A stretch of DNA of 30,320 nt from Psilocybe azurescens. Its lineage: Eukaryota; Basidiomycota; Agaricomycetes; Agaricales; Agrocybaceae. The stretch covers positions 1-30,320 of the forward strand of contig JAJIRX010000676.1 in NCBI GenBank assembly GCA_023853785.1, written 5' to 3'. How positions within the stretch are numbered: position 1 is the stretch's first letter; the number at the start of each line of letters is the position of its first letter. The notes beneath the pieces were generated by a model that was not told the origin of the DNA, searched no databases, and was given only the letters and a program-made list of their open reading frames with translations. Both the position numbers and the translations under genes were made by a program. Positions 21,227 to 30,320 of this stretch are shown here, piece after piece.

Positions 21227-24200
21227 CTTTACGAGGCCATCAGCGGCCCCTGATCCCGAGATTTTGAACATCAAGTCGGAGGAGGGGAGCCATTTCAAAT
21301 ATTGATTCCGAACACTTTCAAAGTCAACTTAGTTATGTATCTATAGAAGCTCGGACTTATTACGCGTATTCTGAACTTTAACGACGTCGTCAGCACCATT
21401 AAGCCAGATTAGATCCAGCGGAGCAGACTTCTGGGTGGGTCTTATTTTATTTATAGTTAGATAAATGTTAGTGGTTACTACTGGTAGCGAGAGGGCCCGG
21501 CGCGAATGGGGACAGGGGCTTTTAAATTCTGCTTGCAGTGGATCAGTCCAAGTGCAGTCTATCAAAAGAGGTGGCAGATGGCGAGAAGACTCGCACAAAT
21601 AGTGCTGGGTACGTGCCACACACTGGCGTACCTGGGACTCAGAAGGCAGGAGCAGTCTTTATCTATGACATAGCACTGGCGGCTGGTGGTCGTGCGAGTG
21701 CGAGAAGAAAATCATTGTTAAAGCTATCTCCACCCCCCCTCCCTTCCATCTTTTTTTTTTTTTTTGGAAGCTCGTAAGGAAAGCATGGTACCGTTGATGA
21801 CGATAGCAAACATAACGGAGAAGTAGGAGCAAAGGCGGTGCGTGCGCGTGCGCGTTTCCACTGTGTGAATCTTCTGTGCACGTTGAAAGAGAAGAGGGGA
21901 CGACAGAGTCGGACTCGAGTTCAGTTCGTGGATGGTGATAGGACCTGGGGTAACTGAGCTAGGTTAGTCCTATCTTTACCTTTACTTTACTAAGCTAGCT
22001 AGCTGGAAGCGCATACTATTTGAATCGTCGTCGATAGACGGCCCATAAGCACTAATTAGTGGTGTGTATGTAAGTAGGAACGTTCAAGTTGCGTCGAAGA
22101 AAGAAAAAAGAAATATCACACACGAAATTAGAATGTGATAAAATACGACTTCTTTGGCAGATATTCCAAAGCTCAAACCCTTGAAATAGTACTTCGCCAG
22201 ACACAGATAAACAGACGGGCAGAGATCGGTGCGCTGATCTTTAGATTGAGAAAGTGCTATCTATTATAATAGTATGATAATGCTCAGCTTCACATGGCGG
22301 TTCCACGGGTCTAGAGCAATGTGAAGCTTCAAGTTAAGTCAAGTTATGTTCGAAATGAAATATGCTCTAAGTAATTAGGTGAACGTCATGGACGACTGCC
22401 TTCCTTTCTTCACTCCAGGCGATCATGTATTTCAATTTCAGTGGGTGGTCGGGAATAGAATAGAATAGAAGGCGGCAGATAGAAGGTCCCATGGAGTTGC
22501 CAGCGATCACCGCGCAACCACACCTACTTGGTATTCTAGAGGTGAAAGAGAAAAAACAGCAGTAATCTCCGCTGACTGCTGACGTGCACTTCATCGTCAC
22601 CGTTTACGAGGCGGAGGGCCCTCCGGTGTCCGCAAATATTTCTAAGCACCATGTATATGATATATTCCGGGACGTAAGCACGCCCGGCTGACTCCTGACT
22701 AACCGAATGAATTGCTTACTTGAATGTGCCCTGTAGTGTCCAAGCACCAGAGTTTGATGGATCCTATGCTATGTGGTCCCAGACAAAGGGTACCGGGCAC
22801 GTCGCGCGTCGCGTTGCGGTGCAGCGTGGTTGGTTGCGGCCCGGGTTAACGTTGTGGTTGCGCGATGCAATGCGATGCGTTGCGTTGTGGGTACCGGTAG
22901 TAATTGTGGGCGCTGAGAACATTGTGCATATTTGGGAAATGTCCGGACGGGGCGTTGGACGAATGGAGCAAGGCCTTCATGCACTTTAAGTTTGAAATTG
23001 AGGGTCAGTTCCATGGATGTCAATGGAGCTGGCGCCGGGCGGGGCCGAGGCCGGGGTGTTTGGGGAAAGGGAAATGGTCCTCGTTACTAATTTACTTAGT
23101 TGTGCAGTGGTAACGTGTTTACTCGGTCTGTATTTGTATGCAGCTCTGAATATATTGCTGCGGATTGATATCTGAAACCTAACTTACTGGGGATTTGAGA
23201 TTTGAATCAGGACATATTTAAAGTGGATATGTTCTGCAGCATACCTTGCAGGGCGCGACCTGCCCTGTGAATTAGAAATATGCTGCCAGTGTGCGGCATG
23301 CTGGAACACTGCCAGAGATGCTTTTTGCTGAGTGTAGGGTCCAGACCCCTGGTAGTACTAGAATATATCTGTGAACTTCTTACGAATGATGTATTCGCAC
23401 ACTGACGTCTAATTTATTTAAAGTCTGCAGTGAAGATCTAGTAGACTTATCGCATCATGGGATCCGCTAACCAGAGTTCTAATCGCAAGCTTCTTGGGTT
23501 TCTATGTTTCTTCGGGAATTGGCGAACAGATGGAAGGGCAGGAGAACGATGATTGACTGGAGTTTATGTTGTCTGTTGGGCCAATTATAAAGGCATGCTT
23601 CAAAAGTCGTTCGACTGTTGAACCAAGATGCGTTGCATGGCGCGAATTGGAAGAAACATACTTAGGTACTTACTTACTTTAGGTGAGCAGTTCTAGAAAG
23701 CGTGAATCATTCGGGCTTGGTATTTCGAGAGGTTGCTGATCGCCGTCTACTCCTACTACTTATGGAGCAGCTTAAATATATGGCCTGGCATGAGTACAGC
23801 GCTATCTCCTCACCTTGCGAGCTCTCGGCGTCGGCATTGGGCGTTCTTTGACTTGAAGGGTAGGCGGGCGATGCGAAAGAAGGAGAAAGTGTGATTTATC
23901 AATAGCCATACGGCTTCCAATCCCTTGTTATAAGCTTATCAGTTGCTGTCAGCGTTGGCATTAGTTCAGTCATGGCACGGCCGCCTTTGAGCATCTGACA
24001 GACCCAATACTAGCAACGGTATTGCACTAGATAATATCAATTACACGGAACATGAGCGTCGTTAGAGAAGAAGATACTGCAGCACACCCGTGAGCTTCGG
24101 GTGCATCTTCTCTCTAGCTCCATGCCTATTTCACGGTAACACCCGCGCTCTGCTATCTTTTGAAATTCGGAAAAATCTTGAACAGCTTACCCTTCCTTTA

Positions 24201-27200
24201 AGCTCAACGCTTACCATTGTCGTAACATCAGCCGTACACTTTTCAAATTCCTGTGCCAGTGTCAGATAGGAATGGACATTATGCGGAGGATACACTTCTC
24301 CTTCAATAGAGACCTATTAATACTGTGACTCTTTCTCCGGCATTGTATACAATATGAAATTATGGCCTCTCATCCAGAATTCGAATGTCCGTTGAATGAG
24401 CCCAGTGGCCCCTGTCAGTGCCAGCCGTTGTTCAGGCACTTGGCGTGGCGGCCTGTTCGGCTATCATTTATGATCGATCTAAATTCGGGTATTACCGCCA
24501 CGGGAGCAATAAAGGTGTTCCGTTCATTGTCGTTCGGCTTGTCCCGTTATCCTTCAAGTTCGACACCCTCGTTGCATACCTCTTCCTACTCTTTGCGACT
24601 TACCAAAGGCTCTAGTGCTATTCGTTGATCGCACATATGAGTGGATGTATTCTGCTGTAACCTCCATGGAATCTTAGAGTGGAGCTGCCTGAGTCCAGAT
24701 CTTTTCATAGCCTTGTTCAAGACTGTTGGAACATTCTACGACGGATGTGTGTAGTCGCGCTAAGGCTAAAAGGTGTGCTCGTTGAACCCCACCGTATCTT
24801 CCATCCGCGCTGAACTATCATGTAGTCGTAAAAGAAGAAGATGGTGGCGTCTTGAATTCCAAATCAAAAAATGAACCCCAAAGCAAGGTTTTTCTTTTCA
24901 ATTTTCGTTATACTTTATGTTGAGTCAAGGATCTCAGTACGATGGCGACAATTGGAACTACTTGGCTTCGCTTCTGGATGCTTCTGACTCTTGACCTCCG
25001 TACAGCGTTCTAAGATTGGATGGCAATTGCCATGATCACGAAACGTTCGCGGCTCACGTCAACGGGATACCATTTCCCCATTCCTTACTTTCCATCTTTC
25101 CATTTGGTCGCCCCTACACACAGGCGCGGCATAAAAGGTCCTCGGCTTTGCTTCGGGTCAACGCTCGTGTTGTAAAAGACATGCTTTTTGTAGGTTGGAT
25201 CCCAGTTTAAAACTTGGTGGGGCTTGTGGCACACCTAGTCGCTGAACTAGTCGCAAGTTCGGTATTCACCTCGGCATTCCTCACATTGACTGGGGTACGA
25301 GGTCGATCCTTCCGTCTCGTCGTCTGCAGACCGAATGGTGTTTGCGGCAGGTTCTTCCCGCCTGTCTGAGACTGCTCATTTTTAGTGCTCGTTCCTTGCC
25401 ATATGTTCGACGCACAAGCCATGATCGGGGCCGAGTGCCAGTGGGAACACCCCGATTCTTTGACAATGATCATCCACTACCCATGTCGAAAAATTGAATC
25501 AAAGTTGAGAGTTCGACACGGCCGAAATGATTGTGCCGCTGCTTGATTTGTAAGGCTTAGGTTCGGCAGCCAGCTCACATTTTCGTTCCCGCCCGATGCT
25601 AGCCTTCTTTAGGTCGCTGGAAGCTCGTACCAGACGGAGACGGAGATTGGACCACGACGTTTCTGGGGATTTCATTTCGACGCAGAGTGCCGTGTCGACT
25701 TTGATGTGTATGCGTAATAGCCGAGAGACGGCCTTTAATTGGCATGACGGCATCATGCCATAGAGTCACAGACTCTTGTGCAATCATCTCGAATTTCCAT
25801 TCGCCTTTCAGTATTCTCGAAACCCAACGATATCGCTTTGGTATGTCGAATCAGTGCCTGGGAGCCCCTACGGACTGAGTCCACACCTTGACTACTTGGC
25901 TCTCGAGATTACTTCCTCTGCGTATGAACGAATGCCTTCCTTGATCGTACTCGTACTGAAGAATGGTAAGCATCTGTTATGTGTTAATTATACAACGTGT
26001 ATTGACGTAGTCGAGATAGATGTTTGGGATGTAAAGCCGTAATGAAATCAAAGAATTTTCCTCTAGACATACATATTGATTCACACGAAATGTTCCTTTC
26101 GCATGCTAAGTAAGAGCCTATGATCTATTCCACACGGTGACTGATAGGTCTACATCCGAGGCCGTCGCCTCTTTGTGTACCCCGAAATATAGGGTCTGTT
26201 TCGTAGCAAGCGTTGGCTTGTTTGTATCGCTTCTGAATTTCCGAAAGTGTTTTATGACATGCTTCAAGCTTCACCCACTTCTCGTCTCTGGCTGACTAAT
26301 TCTAACACCACGCAAATTGAGTTGACCTGTTTGTCGGGTATCAAAAGCATTCTGCACGGCTGCGTATATCGGACAGTGCAGCGTGGTTAAATGACATGTC
26401 GCCGATACTTTTGGTCGGGAAAAACGAGGATTCTATGAAAAACATGTGCGTCTAATATCCATCGCTCCATCAGAAATGACCTACCCAGATAAAAATGTTC
26501 ACAAAACAGTTCTCTGCCCTGTGGTGGGCTGTGGGTGAAACCTATTCTTACTACCTTCACCTTCCCCGGGAAAGGTCATACACATGTAGGCTATCTTTTG
26601 CTTTTTCATAAATTTGTGATGAACGACCACGATTTCAACTTTCGACTCGACCGTTCCATTTTAGTAGTTCGAACTGGATCGTGAGCTCGTATACACGGTT
26701 TTGATTAATAAGTGCATTTCGTACTGGTTTACGGACGTCGCACTTCCGACCAACGGCGTATTGACGAAAGTGGATAATGACTTTATGAATTTTGCAGGTT
26801 CGTCCTCTCTATGGAACATTTTGTTATGCTAGCTGCAATCCCTCTTGAGAGGGAATGTACGGTTTCAGCATACCAGTCGGCCATGGTAATACTATGCTGC
26901 AGTCTACATTGATGATTTGGCGATATCTTACATCTTGACATCGCTTCATCAAGATCTCATTGGACCCTCTCATGATTCATGTACATGTGGATAACAATTA
27001 TACTTGCGTTATAACTGACCCTTTCGGTAGACAAAAGTTCATTACCCCAACTATGTTGATCATATTGGGGGCAGGGACACGAGAGCACGTTTCTATGAAC
27101 AGATTGTGATATGGAGTGTATGAACTCTGAACTGGCTCACTAGCCGAGAAGGCGGACAAAGGGACTATATCCTACCTCCATCCAATAAACTAATGGACCT

Positions 27201-27425
27201 ATCTGTACAGATATCAGTGATGTTTTTGGCATATGTGGTTAGCATTCAGTGAAGAACTTCCTATTTTTAATTGTTCATGCACTGATTGAGACATCAGTCA
27301 AGTTATTGACGGATGGCTTGACGCAGGGTCGCGCTGTGCTCTCACATTTGGTTTCTAATTTTATGCAAACGCGTGTTATTCATATCCTTGAATAATCCAC
27401 AAGCCCGTACGTTGTTGTTGTTCTC
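21227..27425. other. gene-poor stretch, no known family recognised
   Basis: I see no recognisable gene in these 6.2 kb. Noted items are a T run of about 15-17 near 21751-21766, a GCGATGCAATGCGATGCG stutter near 22860, a long hairpin at 24063-24116, and scattered open frames below 90 codons. Candidate exon joins exist (for example a 45-nt GTAAGC...GTAG gap near 25966-26010), but none is supported by homology I can name. If the indel rate seen in the known genes applies here, real genes could be hidden. Confidence 0.4.
24063..24116. other. long imperfect hairpin
   Basis: An inner perfect stem CACCCG / CGGGTG with a 7-nt loop (TGAGCTT) is enclosed by an outer arm AGAGAAGAAGAT pairing with ATCTTC-TCTCT. 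In total about 17-20 bp pair over 54 nt with one internal bulge. It could be a structured RNA, a small inverted-repeat element remnant, or chance. Confidence 0.6.
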
Positions 27426-27785
27426 ATGGCGTTTCGGTACCTCCACTGGGTCCGTACTGCTCGGGTAAGAGTATGGTCAAACGACATTGGTACGCCCGCT
27501 CGAACCACTTTTTCCGGCCTAGTTGAGAGCTAAGTTTGACTTCTGATGGTGCAGCGAGTGCATTACTTAGGATTATGGCAATTGCAAAGACCCCGTCTTC
27601 TAGAATCGCTTCCGAGCGTGGATGTAAACTGGTACGTAATGTTAAGCACTGCGAGGCGGCTGCTAACATGCATTCATTTCGCGGCATATGCTTGCAGTCG
27701 GCGTATTGATCTTCTATTTGTTTCTAAGCGCTTAGCTTCTTGTTACGTTGCTCTGTATACAATTTGTGCGTCGGCTGATTGTTAA
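27426..27785 (+). CDS. weak spliced small ORF
   Basis: I do not recognise this product. Exons 27426-27464, 27555-27631 and 27698-27785 join in phase to a small protein of about 67 residues (MAFRYLHWVRTAR then RVHYLGLWQLQRPR...). Both introns have good signals (GTAAGA...TGCAG; GTACGT...GCTAAC branch-like site...TTGCAG). The second intron is 66 nt and also open, so read-through gives a 79-codon frame. An opposite-strand frame of 87 codons overlaps. Splice signals are the only support. Confidence 0.22.
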
Positions 27786-28864
27786 TCAGAGGGATGACGA
27801 GCAATATTCTCAGGTACTCGTGCCCTGAATAGGATTTGCAACGGTCGCAAAATTTGCGCGAATTAACACTTGACGAAACTGCAGGACAACAAGACCTCTG
27901 TGCGAATTGACCTACTGGTTGCTTTGTATCATGTCGGTATACTGAGTGCATGCCGGCCTATCTTAAGCTGCCTGCAGACGTTGCGCGCCGAACTCTCTAT
28001 CGTCTATTTCCATGTCCATTGTGGGTAACCCCTCTAGTACATTATTCCAAAATTATTTATAGCCCATTCACCTTTCAGAGCGCTCTTCTCACGAGTCACG
28101 ACTTTCGTTACCTACCATAGATAACTTACTCGTGGCGATGTCCTCGCCTATGTGCTATTGAAAATTGCCCAGCGGTGACTACATAATTATTGTTGGCAAG
28201 GATCTCATATCTTCCAACGGCATAGAGGTCTAGATGTGGTCTGGACTATGTGGTGAGCTTCCCATGCTATTGTCGCCCCAGCCAATTGATTTGCATTCCA
28301 AGCTGAGATATCATGACACGGAGCATTGAAGTTGTGGGCGTTGCGTGTAGAACACGCCACCGCCACAGTGTATAGCTCATACTTAATGGGACTATACACC
28401 AAATCCTCTCAGTTCTAATACGCAGAATAGGCACTATCTTTTGAATATGTATGTGGAGTGAATACATATCCTGACTATTGGGCAACATTAGATATATCTA
28501 TGTGGCACGTTCGCAGGCCGCGTGAATATTGACACGTTACTTTGGCATGCAAGTTCCCAAATCTGTCGTTTCCCTTCACGGATTACAGGAAATACTCACC
28601 AGAAATTTTCCTGCTAACGGAGGCACCCGGTGAGACCCACTTCCTCCAATAGCCCTTGCACGTTTCTGAAATGTCCATTTCCCCGTCTTTCAGGCCATGG
28701 ACGCATGTTCACTGCGATTATTGATGTCTGAGCTTTATTGAGACAAGAACTCAGATTTCTCCACTTAAGTGGAGCCATAGGGAGAGTGCAGCAGGTACGT
28801 CAGATAATCTTCAACGGTCTGGTATGATCTCCATGGCTCCGTGGTTCGATTCTGTCCAAGAATA

Positions 28865-28880
28865 AATCTGCCCGCAGATT
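28865..28880. repeat. perfect inverted repeat AATCTGC-CC-GCAGATT
   Basis: 7-bp arms separated by 2 nt. It lies 20 nt before a second inverted repeat sharing the ATCTGC core. Confidence 0.7.
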
Positions 28881-28900
28881 CTCTCATGGTACGAAAAACC

Positions 28901-28920
28901 TGCAGATATTATTATCTGCA
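28901..28920. repeat. perfect inverted repeat TGCAGATA-TTAT-TATCTGCA
   Basis: 8-bp arms with a 4-nt loop. With the neighbour at 28865-28880 it makes four copies of the ATCTGC/GCAGAT hexamer in 56 nt. Confidence 0.7.
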
Positions 28921-29171
28921 CCGTCATCACTGTAAGCGATCGGCGGTGGGTAATTTGTACCTCCATTGCAGAGACTGGTAACTAATCATAGCGATTTGGT
29001 GATCGCCGTTTGTTCGTACATATCCCAAAACCACTGGGGTATGGCCAAGCGCATCAAAGGACCCGCGCCAGTGCGCAGCAGGTCGTTTAGATATTATTAA
29101 ATAAAATAAGGTACGTCTCTGGGGGTGGGGTAATAGTCTCTTAAGTTTGAATCAGACAGAAATCTGATACT

Positions 29172-30094
29172 ATGTCTGCAGCTTCTTCATATCTTAGGAA
29201 GGGAATCGTTCTAGGAAAGCACCTGTTTGTCTTGGTCGAGACTGAATCTCTATCACCTTCCTCACCTTATTCAAAGTTTATCAGGGATATAGTCATGCCG
29301 AAGTTGCAAAGGTGGATTTTTAGTACGCCATGCTTCCATTTAGGCAAATGATGAAAGCGATAATGAACATTCCATCGTTCACTGCTTCTATTCTACTTAT
29401 TTCCAGGCATCAGGCAACATCCCAGTTCTTCGGAATGTTTCCGCCATTCGTGAACTCGAGTCGTCGGAAGTCTATACTTCGATCTGTTATCTATTCGAGT
29501 TCTCGATGGAGCGAACCGTATCGAACACGCTCTCAGTTTGCTTGCCTGGCATCTGAAGAAGCTCGCGTACAGATTCAGGGAGGACGTACGGGACTTCATA
29601 GACTGATGGACAAGTCCAAGGAAGATTCGGGTTTTATATCGATCAAGTGGTTCCTCAAACCCTGCACCGAGTCTGGATACAGCGTGGAGGATATTTGTGA
29701 ATAACCAATTGCGGGGGCACTTTGCGCTCGCAAGACACAGCGTTCTGTACCGCCACGGCCACCGTGACCTCTCATTTTTCCCAGGTATGTTCTTGTACAC
29801 CCTCGACATCTACCCCACTTACAGTAATCAGCTCTGGCAGCTGATCTGCTAATCTCTCAGCTGAGTGGCCCTGAGTCGCATGCAAACTCCCCAAGGGTCC
29901 CGATAAATTAACGCCGGTCCACCTGTTTATCCCAAATTATGCACATCTCGAACCCGAAGGCTTAGTTAAGCCAGACCTTTTGATTGCTTTCTGGTATGTT
30001 ATGCGTATATTCTGCGGCTTTTATCGAAAGTTCACTCACTGACAGGTATGAAATCAGCATTGTTGATGTAGCCGATTCACACATCCACGATTAA
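29172..30094 (+). pseudogene. candidate decayed spliced gene, unknown family
   Basis: A four-exon model (29172-29311, 29407-29784, 29861-29993, 30046-30094) reads MSAASSYLRKGIVLGKHLF, then helical-looking segments (ALSLLAWHLKKLAYRFRED, AWRIFVNNQLRGHF), LFIPNYAHLEPEGLVKPD and a last exon joined exactly in phase (AFW|YEISIVDVADSHIHD, stop at 30092). Two in-frame TGA codons (29604, 29872) both sit where CGA would give Arg, and two frame shifts are needed in exon 2 and at its start. I do not recognise the family. Other frames are also open here (124 codons at 29330-29704 (+), 138 at 29393-29809 (-)), so this could be a pseudogene or a chance assembly of frames. Confidence 0.28.
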
Positions 30095-30320
30095 TACAAT
30101 CGAGACTGATATGTCTTTGTATCATCAATCAGAACATTCTGACGAAAAATATCAACCACATATATCTTTCAAGTAGCAAGGCCTCCTGTTCATCTGCTTT
30201 CCCATGTCGAAGCTGTTTGTGTACTCGAAACGGATATCAAAATTCTAGGTATAGTACTGAGCAGTCACGCCAAGGCCGAAACTCGATGAGATTGTGTTGC
30301 CGGTTTGCAGTTTGGAGGAA
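30095..30320. other. right edge, nothing seen
   Basis: AT-rich sequence after the last candidate stop; no feature identified. Confidence 0.4.

Larger units (their letters stand above)
27786..29171. other. no gene recognised; paired inverted repeats
   Basis: There is no named family. Minor items are two adjacent perfect inverted repeats at 28865-28920 and plus-strand open pieces around 28550-29085 that could be exons of the weak candidate to the right. None is decisive. Confidence 0.35.

Noticed and set aside
24724..24740. TGTTGGAACATTC, resembling a Copia LTR start
   Set aside because: No second copy, primer-binding site or matching CAACA end was found in the window.
24919..25210. Gag-like strings (DGDNWNYL, LRLDGN) on the plus strand
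   Set aside because: They loosely recall Copia Gag starts, but there is no zinc knuckle, no LTRs and no continuous frame.
26890..26994. YAAVYIDDLAIS, similar to a Copia reverse-transcriptase active-site motif
   Set aside because: The frame is only 34 codons, with stops on both sides and no other reverse-transcriptase or integrase motif nearby; probably chance.
28816..28854. tRNA-like GGTCTGGTATGATCT followed by GGTTCGATTCT
   Set aside because: It resembles A and B boxes, but the spacing is short and no cloverleaf stems form; at best a remnant.

Overview
The window looks like a nuclear contig of a filamentous basidiomycete, probably an Agaricomycete. Genes are broken by short introns (about 50-92 nt, GTRNGT donors, YAG acceptors). 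The recognisable proteins are fungal: a full UTP14, a large F-box protein of a type I associate with mushrooms, small secreted SH3b-like proteins, and the tail of a fungal non-LTR retrotransposon. No bacterial operons, viral genes, CRISPR arrays or convincing tRNA genes were seen.

Layout. 500-4106 (-): UTP14, a ribosome-biogenesis factor, nine exons. 4645-5085 (-) and 6801-7242 (-): two paralogous 127-residue secreted SH3b-like proteins inside a duplicated block of about 1.1-1.2 kb that includes promoter and 3' flank. 8620-9417: a 5'-truncated LINE on the minus strand with a 9-nt A tail and a perfect 16-bp target-site duplication. 10980-11777 (-): a weak unrecognised spliced ORF. 11935-13848 (-): a metal-dependent amidohydrolase, five exons. 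15152-18864 (-): a very GC-rich F-box protein with long low-complexity insertions. 20205-21226: a diverged tandem duplication of about 0.5 kb. From 21.2 kb to the end I recognise no known gene family; I found only hairpins and two weak spliced candidates on the plus strand near 27.4 and 29.2-30.1 kb.

All confidently recognised genes lie on the minus strand, but their functions (rRNA processing, secretion, hydrolysis, ubiquitin targeting) do not suggest one pathway. The clearest accessory unit is the duplicated SH3b pair.

A caution for any reader: UTP14, the amidohydrolase and the F-box gene all read as real conserved proteins only if many 1-2 nt indels are allowed. Nearly all look like one base missing from a homopolymer or one unit missing from a GA repeat. 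The shared pattern in three unrelated genes points to uncorrected long-read consensus error rather than three pseudogenes, and it also lowers confidence that the 21-30 kb stretch is really gene-free.
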